From: Anomaloglossus baeobatrachus | Taxonomy: Eukaryota > Chordata > Amphibia > Anura > Aromobatidae | Direction: 5' to 3' | Assembly: GCF_048569485.1 (NCBI RefSeq) | Contig: NC_134357.1 | Location: forward strand, 360,869,927-360,933,926 | DNA length: 64,000 nt | Shown: positions 1-11,745 of the stretch, piece after piece | Layout: every line of letters starts with the position of its first letter | Position numbering within the stretch: position 1 is the stretch's first letter | Made by a program: the position numbers and the translations under genes | Notes under the pieces: generated by a model | Told to the model about the DNA's origin: nothing | Database searches by the model: none | The model's input: only the letters and a program-made list of their open reading frames with translations

Positions 1-1809
1 GGGCTCCAATGGGTCTACCACCTTTGGTCTGTCCCACGAGGAGATCTTGCATGGGGGCAGCCATCTTCGTGTACCCCTTTATAAAACGCCTATAGTACCC
101 TACCAGACCCAGGAACTGCCGTACTTCCCTCACTGTGGTTGGTCTCGGCCAGCTCTGGATGGCAGTGATCTTCTCAGGGTCGGGGGCAACACCATCCGCA
201 CTCACCACATGTCCTAGATACTGCACCCTGGGTTTCAGCAGATGGCACTTCGAGGGCTTCAACTTCATCCCGAACTTGGCAAGGGACGCGAACACCTCGG
301 CCAGGTGCTCCAGATGGGCTTCATACGTCTGGGAATAAACAATCACATCATCCAAATACAGCAGGACGGTCTCGAAGTTTAAATGTCCCAAACAGCACTC
401 CATCAACCGTTGGAAGGTCCCGGGGGCATTGCACAGCCCAAACGGCATGCTATTGAATTCGCAGAGCCCCATCGGGGTGGTGAAGGCGGTCTTCTCCCGG
501 TCCTCGGGGGCCACAGCCACTTGCCAGTATCCGCTGGTGAGGTCAAGGGTCGAGAAGTAGTTTGCAGTTCTCAGTGCAGCCAAAGATTCTTCGATACGAG
601 GCAAGGGATAGGCATCTTTATGGGTTATCTGGTTGATCTTCCGGTAGTCCACACACATCCGCATGGTACCATCTTTCTTCTTGACCAGTACCAACGGAGC
701 GGCCCAGGGACTACAACTGTCCCGAATAACCCCTGCCTCCTTCATATTCTTCAACATATCTTTGGCACACTGGTAATGTGCAGGGGGAATAGGTCTATAC
801 CTCTCTTTGATAGGGGGATGTTCGCCCGTGGGAATGTGGTGTTTGACCCCCTTGATCTGCCCAAAGTCTAGGGGGTGCTTACTGAAAACGTGTTCGTACT
901 CCTGCACTACCCTGTGTACCCCTGCCCTGTGATGTGTAGGGGTATCATCAGTGCCCACATGTAGCTGTTGGTGCCACTCCTTGGTGTCCCCCTGGGGTGG
1001 GGAAGTGCTGGTGGTAGGTGGGAGTGTGGATGGACGGGCTTCCTGGATAGTGTGAGGGTCTAGGGTGAGCAGTTTGGCAATGGTGGCATACCGGGGGAGC
1101 CTGACTTCTTCCTCCCCACAGTTCAACACTCTCACAGGCACTCTCCCTTTCTTCACATCTACCACCCCTCGGGCGGCCACTACAGTGGGCCAGTGCTCGG
1201 AAGGCATGGGTTCCATCATCGCAGGGTAGTCACGCCCCTGAGGCCCTACTGCTGCCCTACACCAGATCATCATCTCACTCCTAGGGGGCACAGTCAATGG
1301 AGCAGCATCCATCACTCGCACTCCACCAATCTCCCCTCCGGTTGAGCTTACATGCTGGCGGTACATCAGGGCGCGGATCTCACGCTGCACAGCCCTCTGC
1401 CGGCTCCCCGCCGCCGTGGCGGCTAGCCGTTGCAAAAGGTTCAACACATCAGCCATGCAGTGTTCCATCACATTGGTTCCCAGCACTATTTTCGGGTTAT
1501 GATCACTGGGTTCATTCATGATCACAATCATGCCCTGATGTTGCAGTTCAGCTTGCCCCACTGTCATAGCCACTTCTTTATACCCCACCTGGGTCAATGG
1601 AAGTCCATTAGCGGCAATCAAATTTATACTAGGGTCTGGAGGCGCCAGCTCGTCTGTGGCCCAATACTGCTGGTACAAGGTATACGGTATGGTAGTTACC
1701 TGTGATCCAGTGTCCAGGAGAGCCATCACGGGTATGCCGTCCACAGCCACAGGGATGATAGGGCGGGCCCCGACATATCGGTCTCGCCAGTCCGGGGGGC
1801 CACGGTGTT

Positions 1810-2850
1810 CTACTCCTGAGGATTGGCCCGGGGCCCCAGGGGTTGCTCGTTTAACGGGCACTGTCGGTAGACATGGCCCGGCTTACGGCACTTGTAGCAG
1901 ATTGGAGGTCTGCTCCGCGGGTTGTTAGCGCTTCTCCGCTGCATCCAGGGAACATCTTCGGGACTGTCAGCAAGCTGTATCTGCGCTTGGGGCTGAGATC
2001 TGGTCAGGGGTTGTAGTGCAGCAAGGATTTTGGCAAGGTCTCCGTCCAGGCGACGGACCTGGGCTGCCAGTTCTTCCACTGTGCTGCTTGAGGCTGCAGG
2101 TAGTAAGGAGGTTGGTTTGGCTGGAGCCGCCACAACGGGAGCTGTCTCGACGGGCCACGGGACGGGTTCCAGAATTTCAGCAGCTGGGGGCTGTAGCGCT
2201 TTGATAGCCCGCTCCTTTAACACAGCAAAGTCCACATCAGGGTGTTCCAGGGCCCACAGCCGGAGTTGTTTACGATCCTCAGGGGACCTCATCCCCTGCG
2301 CAAATTGCTCCACCAACATCTTGTTGCTATCCGCCTCATTAATAGAGTTCACCCGCTTCAGCGTGCGGAGGGCGGTCTGCAGACGTAGAGCATAGTCCCG
2401 AATGCTATCCCCAGCTCGTTGCCGGCACTGGTAAAACTGCATCCTCAGCTCAGCTTCTGTCCGGGTCTCGAAGGCAGTCTGTAGCTTCTCGAAGATGGTG
2501 GCTACAGAGAGCCGGTCCCCCTCGGCCCAGGTCTCCGCTTCCTGCTCCGCCGCACCGGTTAACTGGCCTAGCACTATCGCTGCACGTTGCTTATCAGTCA
2601 GGGGGTACAGCTCTAGCAACGGGTTAAGCTTTTTCCGGAAGGCCTGTAGGGCATCCGGTTTCCCGTCATACTGCGGTAGCCAGGCAGCTCCGGGCGCATA
2701 GGGCAAGGAAAACGGCATGACCTGAGCAAGCGCGGGGGCCGCGGCACCTCCCGCCAGTACGGCCGGGACCTGGGCAGGCCCATTCCCATCCGCGGGTGCC
2801 GCTGCGACTGCGACCACCGCTCCTCCAGCGGCTCCGTCGGGTGCAGACAT
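1810..2850 (-). CDS. gag-like open frame of LTR element A
   Basis: Open frame of 346 residues encoding a retrotransposon Gag, which would form the virus-like particle in the cytoplasm. An alanine- and proline-rich N-terminus leads into a capsid-like region (roughly residues 50-210, including the stretch LPYAPGAAWLPQYDG). A CCHC zinc knuckle (CYKCRKPGHVYRQC) lies near the C-terminus. It is the same length as the gag of element B at 46001-47041 and very similar to it. This is a fossil element gene, not a host gene. Confidence 0.88.
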   Translation of the reverse strand: MSAPDGAAGGAVVAVAAAPADGNGPAQVPAVLAGGAAAPALAQVMPFSLPYAPGAAWLPQYDGKPDALQAFRKKLNPLLELYPLTDKQRAAIVLGQLTGAAEQEAETWAEGDRLSVATIFEKLQTAFETRTEAELRMQFYQCRQRAGDSIRDYALRLQTALRTLKRVNSINEADSNKMLVEQFAQGMRSPEDRKQLRLWALEHPDVDFAVLKERAIKALQPPAAEILEPVPWPVETAPVVAAPAKPTSLLPAASSSTVEELAAQVRRLDGDLAKILAALQPLTRSQPQAQIQLADSPEDVPWMQRRSANNPRSRPPICYKCRKPGHVYRQCPLNEQPLGPRANPQE

Positions 2851-3042
2851 CTTGTTTTCGTCCCCCTTAGCTCTTTCCGGCCCCTCCTCTCTCGGGGCGG
2901 GGTTTTGGCCTTCGCGCCTCTACTGCTCGAGAAGACGCTCGAGCGGGAACTTTTCGCGCCAAAGATGGCGACTTCTGAAATTTTTCTGCCGGATACCTCC
3001 GGCGGTAACAAGGCGCACCTCTACCAGATGGCAGAGCGGTAA

Positions 3043-3061
3043 GATCCTGTTCGTGACGCCA
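3043..3061 (-). other. Primer-binding site of LTR element A
   Basis: Just inside the 5' LTR on the minus strand lies TGGCGTCACGAACAGGATC. TGG is what pairs with a tRNA 3' CCA end, and the spacing from the LTR is about 3 bases. The same 19 bases sit at the same place in element B. It resembles but does not equal the lysine-type primer site, so the tRNA is unassigned. Confidence 0.7.
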
Positions 3062-3064
3062 AGT

Positions 3065-4364
3065 TGTCGCGGGCGGGGAGGAGGGTGTCAGCACACCGCG
3101 CTCACCCCTTCTGCTCGGGTCCGGCAGTTGCTCCTGGTGGCTCGAGCTGCGGGCCGGATCCCGGGGTGTCTCGAGCGACACTCCTCGCCCGTGAGTGAAA
3201 AGGGGGTGTTTGTTGGGATTATAGTTCGTGACGCCACCCACGGTTGTGGTGATGGCACCACCGCTGCTCAGTGTGGGGGTCCCGGGGATGGTGATAGGAG
3301 CAGCCAGGTGTTGTGTTGCCCCTCCGTGGGTAGGGGTTGGTGATCCCGGGGCCCGGTGAGGAGATGTAAAGTGTAAGGCCTGGAGGGCGCAGGGACGCGG
3401 GGGCAGCGCTGTGCCTTGCGGCACTATGGTACTCACTCAGCCTGACACGGACACAGTTTGTACGGTAAACCAACGGCTGGTAGGACGGTCCCACAGACGG
3501 TTGCACCTGCACTCCCGGTAGGTGACGGTGACGTCTCTCTTCCTTGCACCTGTTTGACTGATGGTAGCGGTGGATTCCCTCTGGTTACCCGCTCCCCGAC
3601 TGCAATCTGGGCCGGAGGAGCTCTACACTTTGCCCGCAGGCGCTGGCCCTGGGGAAACTGGTGCCTTGGCGGTGGCGGTGTCTCCCCGGTAATGGTCGGG
3701 CTGTTGCCGTCATTCGGGACTTTGTTGCTGGGGGATCTGCGTCCCCTTCGCTGACGGATTCGGCAAATTGGGCGACTCCTAGCCTTGCCGGGGTCCGAGA
3801 GGCCCCTGCCCTGGTGCTGACTGTCCTTCGGAACACTGCTCCAGACCACCGGGCACACAGCCAACGGGGTCCTTCCAGGAACTTCCGAACTGTCCCACTC
3901 CGGACAGTCACCGCCGTCGCTGACCTTGCTGTTCTAGCCCTACACACAGCTGGGCTCTCAGGCTTCTCCTTCTCTCTGCTCTGTCACCACTTCTTGCTTT
4001 CCTCCTTTTCCACTTTCCTTTCCTTCACTTTCACTTCTTGTTTGTTTAAGCTCGTCCCTGAGCTGACTGCACTCTTGCCCTACCCGGGCTACTCTGCTGT
4101 TCACTCCTTCATGTCTCTGACTCGACTGCCTGGTAACTTCCTGCCTCCAGAGTTGTGAGCTCCTTGGTGGGCGGAGCCAACCGCCTGGCCCACCCCCTGG
4201 TGTGCATCACAGACTCCTGGAGGGAGGCAACAAGGATTTCTGGTTAGCAGGTGTGCCTACCTGGAGTGTGGGGTGTAGTGGTGGTGTTATCTGTGTCCCC
4301 TGGCTTGCCCAGGGCGACACAGGTGCAGTACTCAGTGGTGCCTGACCAGGTCAGGGGCGCCACA
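3065..4364 (-). repeat. 5' LTR of element A
   Basis: About 1300 bp, beginning TGTGGCGCCCCTG on the minus strand and ending CCCGCGACA at 3065. It aligns with the LTRs at 40216-41389, 47257-48424 and 27812-29173, including the shared GTGGCGTCAC block and the purine/pyrimidine-rich middle. It is longer and more divergent than the LTRs of element B. Confidence 0.88.
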
Positions 4365-4569
4365 TATATATTATACGTATAGTCATTATACACAGTGATC
4401 TATTTCAAGTGTTTATTTCTGTTAATGTTGATGATTATGGCTTCCAGCCAATGAAAAAAACAAAAATCATTATCTCAAAAAATTTGAATATTATATAAGA
4501 CCAACTGAAAAATTATTTTAAATTCAGAAATGTTGGCCTACTGAAAAGTCTGTACAGTAAATACACTCT

Positions 4570-5575
4570 CTACTTGGTCGGAGCTCCTTTTACATGAATT
4601 ACTGCATCAATGTGGCGTGGCATGGAGGTGATCAGCCTGTGGCACTGCTGAGGTGTTATGGAAGCCCAGATTGCTTTGATAGCAGCCTTTATCTAATCTG
4701 CATTGTTGGGTGTGGTGTCTTTTATCTTCCTCTTGACAATACCCCTTAGCTTCTCTATGGGTTTAGGTTAGGCAAGTTTGCTGGCCAAGTAAGCACAACG
4801 ATACAGTGATGCAGTGTGGTTATTAAACCAGGTATTGGTACCTTTGGCAGTGTGGACAGGTGCCAAGTCCTGCTGGAAAATGAAATTTTCCTCTCCAAAA
4901 ACCTTGTGGGAAGAGGGAAGCATGAAGTGCTCTAAAATTTCCTGGTAGATGGCTGCGCTGACATTGATCTTGATAAAACACAGTGGACCTACACCAGCAG
5001 ATGACATGGCTCCCCAAACCATTACTGATTGTGGATATTTCACACTAGACCTCAAGCAGCTTGGACTGTGGCCTCTCCACTTTTCCTCCAGACTCTGGGA
5101 CTTTGATTTCCAAATGAAATACAAAATTTACTTTCATCTGAAAACATCTTGCACCACTGAGCAGCAGTCCAGTTCTTTTTCTCCTTGGCCCAGGTAAGAT
5201 GCTTCTGGCACTGTCTATTGTTCACGAGTGGCTTGATACAAGGAATGCGACACTTGTAGCCCATGTCCTGGATATGTCTGTGTGTGGTGGCTCTTGAAGC
5301 ACTGACTCCAGCAGTAGTCCACTCCTTGAGAATTTCCCCCAAATCTTTGAATAGACTTTTCTTAACAATCCTATCAAGGCTGCGGTTATGCCGGTTGCTT
5401 GTGCACCTCTTTCTACCACACATTTTCCTTCCACTCAACTTCCCGTTAATATGCTTGGATACAGCATTCTGTGAACAGCTAGCTTCTTTAGTAATGACCT
5501 TTGTGGCTTAACCTCCTTGTGGAGTGTGTCAGTGACTGCCTTCTGGACATCTGTCAAGTCAGCAGTCTTCCCCAT
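4570..5575 (-). pseudogene. Tc1-like transposase pseudogene
   Basis: Remains of a DDE transposase of about 335 codons, start codon at 5575 (MGKTADLTDVQKAV) and stop at 4570 after the C-terminal KGAPTK. Visible parts in order are an N-terminal helix-turn-helix region, the first catalytic aspartate in MFSDESKF, VMVWGAMSSAG, and the second aspartate region FQQDLAPVHTAKG. The consensus would read QDGAPVHTA here, so this copy has lost key residues. Frameshifts lie between about 5440 and 5500 and in the middle where two frames overlap (5052-5124), and there are stops in the C-terminal third. Not functional. Confidence 0.88.
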
Positions 5576-5603
5576 GATTGTGTAGTCTACTAAATCAGAC
5601 TAA

Positions 5604-6185
5604 GGGGTACTTTGCACGTTGCGACATCGCTACTGTGGTCTCGTCGGGGTCAAATCGAAAGTGACGCACATCCGGCACCGGTAATGACGTCTCAACGTGT
5701 AAAGCCTAGAAGCACCGATTAATGATCGCAAAAGCGTCGAAAATTGGTGATCTGTGTAGTGTTGGTCATTTCCATAATTTCGCTGCAGCGACAGGTACGA
5801 TGTTGTTCCTCGTTCCTGTGGCAGCACACATCGCTGTGTATGAAGCCGCAGGAGCGAGGAACATCTCCTTACCTGCGTCCTGCCTGCAATGAGGAAGGAA
5901 GGGGGTGGGCGGGATGTTTACGTCCTGCTCATCTCCGCCCCTCACTTCTATTGGCCGCCTGCCGTGTGATGTCGCTGTGATGCCGCACGACCCGCCCCCT
6001 TAGGAAGGAGGCGGGTCACCGGCCACAGCGACGTCGCAGGGCAGGTAAGTGCGTGTGAAGCTGCCGTAGCGATAATGTTTGCTACGGCAGCTATCACAAG
6101 ATATCGCATCTGCGACGGGGGCGGGGACTATCGCGCTCGGCATCGCTACAATTGGCTAGCGATGTCGCAGCGTGCAAAGTACCCC
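5604..6185 (+). mobile_element. PIF/Harbinger-like MITE (copy 1)
   Basis: 582 bp with terminal inverted repeats starting GGGGTACTTTGCACG at both ends and 3-bp TAA duplications (5601-5603 and 6186-6188). It carries the family blocks GTGACGCACATCCGGC near the left end and TTCTATTGGCCG plus a run of GC-boxes in the centre. It has no open frame for a transposase. It sits inside Tc1 element 1. Superfamily is inferred from the 3-bp TWA target and G-rich ends. Confidence 0.85.
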
Positions 6186-6424
6186 TAAGGGACCATTTGA
6201 AATGCTTAGGAAGCTTTTCCAGGTGTTTTGTGGTAATTATTCTAATTTTCTGAGATAATGACTTTTGGGTTTTCATTGGCTGTAAGTCATAATCATCAAC
6301 ATTAACAGAAATAGACACTTATAGATCATTCTGTTTGTAATGATTCTATATAATATGTGTTTCCTTTTTGTATTGAATTACTGAAATAAATTAACATTTT
6401 GATGATATTCTAATTTATTGAGAT

Positions 6425-6665
6425 GCCCTACTTCTCCATACTGTCCCCCATGCTCCCACTTCTCCATACAATCCCCCTACACCCCCATATATCCATACTG
6501 CCCCCCTATGCTCCTATTTATCCATACAATCCCCCCTATGCTTCACCATATCCATACTGCTCCCTATGCCCCCACTTATCCATACTGTTCCCCCTATACT
6601 CCAAATCAGCCATACTGTCACTCCCTACACTCCCAGTTATCCATACTGTCCCGCCTACGCCATGC
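6425..6665 (+). repeat. Degenerate minisatellite, pyrimidine-rich
   Basis: Imperfect tandem copies of a roughly 35-40 bp unit built on TATCCATACTGCCCCC and CCTATGCTCC. The open frames across it in several registers are repeat artefacts. It follows directly on the Tc1 right end. Confidence 0.7.
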
Positions 6666-7707
6666 ACCGCGCAATGACAGCAGCTCCAACAGCAGTGACG
6701 TTCAGCTGCCGCTGGGCTATCAGTGGCTGCTTGCTAACGCTCATGGTTTTTGATAGCCCAGAGGTCTTTAAATGTCACTGCTATATGCTGTTTGCTGACG
6801 TCAGCATGCAGCGCATAACAGTGACGTTTGATAGCCCATAGACCCATTCTAATTAACACAATTACCGGTGGCATGCCCCCTTTATATCCAGCATGGGGGC
6901 CCACAGAGGACCCGGGAGATGTCCCGCCAGGCCAGTCAGATCCTGATTGTGAGGGGCCCTCCCCCCACTCTAGGCCCCGATGCAGCTGCATCGGCTATAT
7001 GTCCACCACTGTTGTGCATGTCATTTTTCAAATCTCTTTCCACATTTGTAAGGAGTAGGACTCCTAGACTTGTAAAGTGTATGCACTACGTGCAAGGGCT
7101 TTCAAAAATTAGAATGAGGCACTTCAATACACCCTGGAACAAATGTAGAGAAGGGCCTCAGAAGGCAATACATTTTAGAAGAAGTAGAACTTCTGTGACC
7201 AACAATAAGGAGTCCCAGATTCAAGACCACTCAGGGTACAACTAGCACAACATGCATCTTCAGGCTTTTGACTGCGATTTGGCTCAGATAAGGTGGGCAT
7301 CAGTTCCACCTGTGCCAGGTCAGGGCATCAAGCAGCCCTGAGACTTCAAATAGATTGAAGCAGTGGTTTCCAAACTATATTCTTTTTTTATCTCTTTGGA
7401 GACCTTTGCAAAGGAAAATACATAAACCATGTGGGGAAACTACAACCCATCTCAGGGAAAGAACACCACAAGTTCTTTGTCTATTTATTCACAGAAGAGG
7501 TGCATTAGGGCCTTTCACCCATTGTATAAATGCATCTGTATTTTAAATTTGTTTTTACATAGAGTTGAGGCAAATCTGAGGCTTCCAGGCCGCAGTTAAT
7601 GCTCCCTCCCTGCCTAAGTTGATTCTGGACCGTGGGATATAAAGTGCTGCAGCGGGAGTAATAACTAAAAGGGTGAATCCGCCTGTCAACTGAAAATGCT
7701 GGCAGGC
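6666..7707. other. Intergenic, no gene seen
   Basis: From 6700 to 6840 there is a short inverted-repeat segment: the hexamer GATAGCCC and its reverse complement recur around copies of AACAGTGACGTTTGATAGCCC-like sequence, suggesting a small palindromic MITE. From 6850 to 7707 no coding potential, domain match or clear repeat boundary was recognised. Confidence 0.4.
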
Positions 7708-7710
7708 TTA

Positions 7711-8277
7711 AGCCTGATTTACACGGGATGACTGATTTCACAATCGATCGTACCCGCCTCCGGTGTTTGTGCGTCACGGGCAAATCGCTGCCTGTGTCGC
7801 ACAAAGTCGTGAAACCCCCATCACACGTACTTACCTGCTGAGCGACCTCGCTGTGGGTGGCGAACGTCCACTTCCTGAATGGGGAGGGACGTTCGGCGTC
7901 ACAGCGACGTCACACAGCCGCCGGCCAATAGAAGCGGAGGGGCGGAGATGAGTGGGATGTAAACATTCCGCCTACCTCCTTCCTTCCGCATAGCCGGCAG
8001 GAGCAGTGGGACGCAGGTAAGCAGAATTCATCGCTCCCGTGGTGTCACACAGAGCGACGTCGTGTGCTGCCACGGGAACGATGAACAACCGGCACAAGTA
8101 AAAATAAACGATATTATGAAACTGAGCGATGAGTACACGACTCACGATTTGTGAGCGATACTGCGTCGCTCAGAGGTTTCACACGAGACGACGTCGTGTA
8201 TGATGCCGGATGTGCGTCACCAAAACCGTGACCCCGATGATGCATCGCACAATCCGTCATCTCGTGTAAAGCACCCT
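7711..8277 (-). mobile_element. PIF/Harbinger-like MITE (copy 2)
   Basis: 567 bp with TTA duplications at 7708-7710 and 8278-8280. Ends resemble GCCTGATTTACACGGGATGAC. The central block (CGGCCAATAGAAGCGGAGG at about 7922) is the reverse complement of the core in copies 1, 4 and 8, so this copy is inverted. No coding capacity. Confidence 0.8.
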
Positions 8278-8484
8278 TTACTGTTTTCAAAATGAACAAG
8301 GCCTGGCTTGTCATCCACTGGAGTTGAGAAGTCTGGGCCAACAGTGGAACATTAAAGACAAATCAAATGTTCCTTCTTCTCTGGTGTATTCCCATGCACC
8401 CCTTCCCATCCCAAAAAGGACAGATGTATCATGGTTTATTACTTTTCTTTTCCTCCTTCTCCTACTCCATAGCAACAGTATTAT

Positions 8485-9632
8485 TGTAGCACCCCTGAAT
8501 ACATCAGGGTGCTACAGGGAACTGCATCCTTACCCAGGGTGCAGAGCCTACTCCCCTCCCCATGGTTCAAGGTACCTAGGAAACCGGTGTCACTCCCATA
8601 GGTAACCACAAAACACAATCACCTCACAACAGTCCCTGCCAGATACACCAGGGGGGTTGGACTAGCTGGAAAATGGGCCAGCCACTGGGGGACTGAGCAG
8701 ACTGTTAGGGGGAGACACAGAGAGAGGAGTGGAGAAGTGAGCTCCAGAGAGTGAGGAGCTGGGAGAGGTAGCTCCTGGGGAGCTAAGTAACACTGATTGG
8801 GTTGCAAGTAGTGATTTGGGTCCAGAGGAGTCGAGGACCGGTTGCAGGGACGTTGGACAGGGGTGTGACGAACGTAGTCTTAGAGGGACTGTCGGCACCA
8901 GAAGGACCCAACAGAACTGACCGGTACCGAGCACGACAGAGTACAGGACCCTAGGTCAGGAGCTGATTCAACGTCCTGACAATTCACCTGAAAGGGAGAG
9001 GATCTTCAATGACTTCCCTACACGCTCAGAGATTGAGGGCATCAGCACAATGAGGGGGACAGGGTTTTTCCAGACACAGCAACCCACTGAAGTCCCAAGT
9101 GCCAGCCCTTAAGAGCACGGCTACACTACACATAGTGAGCAGGGGCCCCAACAGCTTCAAGCCACAGGACCATCTATGAACAACAAATTGTGCACGGAGG
9201 CAGGCTCAGAATCACTAAGTGACACCGGTGGGACCGGGTACTTAGACGGGATCCCTGCAGTGGCAGCGGTACTCAGAGACTTTGGTTTACCTAGAGTGTG
9301 TGTGTCTCCTTTCTCCACCTCATCCAGCACCATGACTACCCGCAGTGAGTACTCTGGTCCCTGCACCCTGTCCTCCCAAATCTACCAACTCCCAGAGCCC
9401 GAGGCCTTCCCTACCTGCAGAGGGACTGACACCTTGCTGCTTCACACCATCTGCCCCGGTACTCCCTCCAGCAGTGGCGGTACTCCCATTACCGCAACCC
9501 GCAGGGGGCATCACGAACTTTTCCCCTGTAAATAACCCATTTTTTGGATCAAAGTGTCCGCCAAGCCGGGTCCGGACCCCCTCGAGCTATGATCCTGGAT
9601 CCGAGCAGCCCGACTAACACCGTGGTGGCACA
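8485..9632 (+). repeat. Solo LTR, TGTAGCACCCCTGA family
   Basis: 1148 bp, starting TGTAGCACCCCTGAATAC and ending GTGGTGGCACA, flanked by TTAT duplications (8481-8484, 9633-9636). It has no internal region, so it is a solo LTR left by recombination. It is related to the LTRs at 24900, 25547-26618 (opposite strand) and 50122-51294 (opposite strand). The 119-residue open frame at 9176-9535 shows no recognisable domain and is discounted. Confidence 0.82.
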
Positions 9633-9639
9633 TTATCAT

Positions 9640-10742
9640 GTGTCCCATGCTCCAAATTTTTACAGGGTCATCTGGTGGCCATTACTCATAATGTTACTCA
9701 CCACAGACTTGAGCCAAAGCAGTCTTGCAGGCCGCATTCACAGCTCCCACCATGCTTTAAGTTGATTCTGTCAGTTTTAGTGCCACCAGGGCCATAATAA
9801 CTGAAAATGTTGACAGGTTGATGGTTCTCAAGAGGATGACATTAGCAGATGACAGAACAGGAGAAAATGCACCATGCAATTTGTTGTGCAATTTCTCATG
9901 AGTACAGAGATACCCCATATGTAGGGGGAAAACAACTGTTTGGGTGAATGGCAGGGCTCAGAAGGGAAGGAGCGCCATTCGACTTTTGAAACATAAAATT
10001 GTTTGGAATCAATAAGGAACACCATGTCGTGTTTGCAGAGCCCATGATGTGCCTAACAGTGAACCCCCTCCCACAAGTGACCCCTTTATAGAAACTAGGC
10101 TCGTCAAGTACCTTATCTAGATGTGTGTGGTGAGCACCTTGCTTCACAGAATTTTATAACATTGAGCAGTAAAAATAAAAAAAAATCACATTTTTCCCAC
10201 AAAAATGTAGTTTAGTTCCACTTTTGCATTTTCAGAATGGTAACAGGAAAAAATGCATCATACAATTTGTTCTGCAATTTTTCCTGAGTATGCCAATATC
10301 CCAGATGTGGTAGAAACCTACTGTTTGGGTGCACTACAGGGCTTGAAAGAGAAGGCGCACAAACTGACTTTTGGAACGCAAAATTGTCTGAAATAGTGAG
10401 CAGATGACCTACTGTGTTTCTAGAGACCCTGATGTGCCTAAACATTGGAAACTCCCCAGAAGTTAACCCATTTTGAAAACTAGACCCCTTATGGAACTTA
10501 TACAGATGTGTAGTTATCACCTTGAACCCCAAGGTGCTTCATAGAATTTAATACCATTGAAAATATATATATATTTTTTTGCCGTTTTCCAGTACACTAT
10601 ATGGTAAAACTTAAGGTTTCATTTAAAAGTACAACTCATCCCACAGAATACAAGCCCTCATATAGCAATATTACGACTCTCGGAAGAAGGAGAGCAAAAA
10701 TAACCGACGAAAAATGGAAAATCGCCCAGGGATGAACGGGTT
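9640..10742 (+). repeat. Unclassified interspersed repeat R1
   Basis: Contains two related copies of a segment of about 400 bp (around 9830-10160 and 10230-10560). Landmarks are TGCAATTTCTCATGAGTAC, AGGGCTCAGAAGGGAAGGAG and a block ending CATTGAGC. It ends with GGGATGAACGGGTTAA at 10742. The same repeat occurs at 59820-60640 and, reversed, at 63598-64000. TTAA at the end hints at a piggyBac-like or other TTAA-target DNA element, but no transposase is present. Confidence 0.6.
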
Positions 10743-11745
10743 AAAAAAATATTTTGTCTACCTCCCCTGCCTCTTCCACCTGCACCGCCACATTCACCTA
10801 CCCTTTCTCCTTAATCTTCTTCTCCACTTGGACCCTCACCTCCTTATTCAAGGTTATTTTTTTATTATTCTATGTCATTTTAAAGGAGATCTGTGTGCTC
10901 TGCGTTGGAACTCTGAATACAGGCTCTGTGGCATCAAGTGTAAAATTTTGGCTCTGTGGAGGAACTCTGAAAACAGTCTCTGTGGGGGCACTCTTAAATT
11001 TTTTTATTTTATTACTTTACTTCCTATTTAACCAAGATTGCTATGGTGACAGAACCCCTTTACCACTTCCCACCATTTGTTACTCCCCTTCTTCCGAGAG
11101 CCACAACTTTTTTATTTTTCCTTTAATATTGCCACGAGGGCTTATTTTTTGCGGGACAATTTGTACTTTTGAATGATACCATTCATTTTAACATATAGTG
11201 TACTGAAAAACAGGAAAAAATTCCAAATGTGGAGAAATGGTGAAAAGTGAAATTCTACAATGTTTTTTTTTTTTCTTTTTATTATTCACCATGTTCACTA
11301 TATGATTCCCCAGGCAAACATGTATATTGTATAACATGAACCTTATGGCTACACTATCCAAGCAGTTCCCCTGATTGATCAGGAGAAATGCTCATCACGT
11401 ATGAGTGCCAGCGCTCTGTCGGCTTTCACAGGAAGTGAGTCATGGTAGCGTCAGGGGTCATCAGCTGACTCCACGTTACCATGGCATCCCCATGGTGCCC
11501 CATGATCGCGTCACAGGGTCAGTGATGGCGACGGGCAATGACTCTGGGGACCCTTTAAATCACATTGTCATTATTTGACAGCATGATACAAGGGGGTAAC
11601 TGGCGGGGGTGGATCTCCAATCCACCCGTGCCTCTTAGATGCACGTCTGCTGAATACCGTGGGCTCTCCTCTGGAGCCCGTGGTGACCGGAGATAGGCAA
11701 CCAAAGACGTACCAGTATGTCCTTGGTTGTTAAGTGGTTAAGTAA
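10743..11745. repeat. Repeat-derived sequence with an inverted copy of the R1 end
   Basis: 11080-11210 is an imperfect reverse complement of 10585-10690 (CTTCCGAGAG against CTCTCGGAAG, and TATAGTGTACTGAAAAACAGG against the matching sequence at 10590). Between them, 10890-10990 holds short tandem copies around GGCTCTGTGG. The segment ends with a TTAAGTGGTTAAG motif like other repeat ends in the window. The open frames at 10714-11176 show no known domain. Confidence 0.5.

Larger units (their letters stand above)
1..4364 (-). mobile_element. Ty3/Gypsy-like LTR retrotransposon A, 5' part, fossil
   Basis: Minus-strand LTR element running off the left edge of the window. Parts in element order: 5' LTR (4364-3065), primer-binding site, gag, a protease-like region around 1560-1810, and the reverse transcriptase part of pol from about 1200 to the window edge. 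The RT active-site box reads YLDD near 344-361. The layout and protein sequences closely match element B at 40216-48424, so both belong to one family. The coding part of pol is clearly decayed with many breaks; gag is open. The 5' LTR abuts a Tc1 element at 4365. The 3' LTR and target duplication lie outside the window. Family assignment rests on gene order, CCHC gag, YLDD RT and integrase order seen in copy B. Confidence 0.9.
4365..6424 (-). mobile_element. Tc1/mariner element 1, interrupted and left-truncated
   Basis: Long terminal inverted repeats pair about 4380-4500 with 6230-6350; the shared block includes GTTAATGTTGATGATTATG. The right end continues to about 6424 with an AT-rich tail that has no counterpart on the left, because the LTR of element A abuts it at 4364. 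So element A either inserted into the Tc1 end or deleted it. A 582-bp Harbinger-like MITE sits at 5604-6185. Removing it restores continuous Tc1 sequence across a TAA target. Confidence 0.88.

Noticed and set aside
383-871. Plus-strand open frame of 162 codons (and its parallel at 44578-45063)
   Set aside because: Both are antisense shadows of the reverse transcriptase region of LTR elements A and B.
940-980. Hammerhead core suggested by CTGATGATACCCC on the minus strand
   Set aside because: There is no GAAA box after a stem and the sequence is part of the pol region in both elements A and B.
3043-3061. Self-priming mechanism as in Tf1-type elements
   Set aside because: That needs sequence near the RNA 5' end complementary to the PBS. 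The PBS-like motif in the LTR is in the same sense, so it cannot pair that way.
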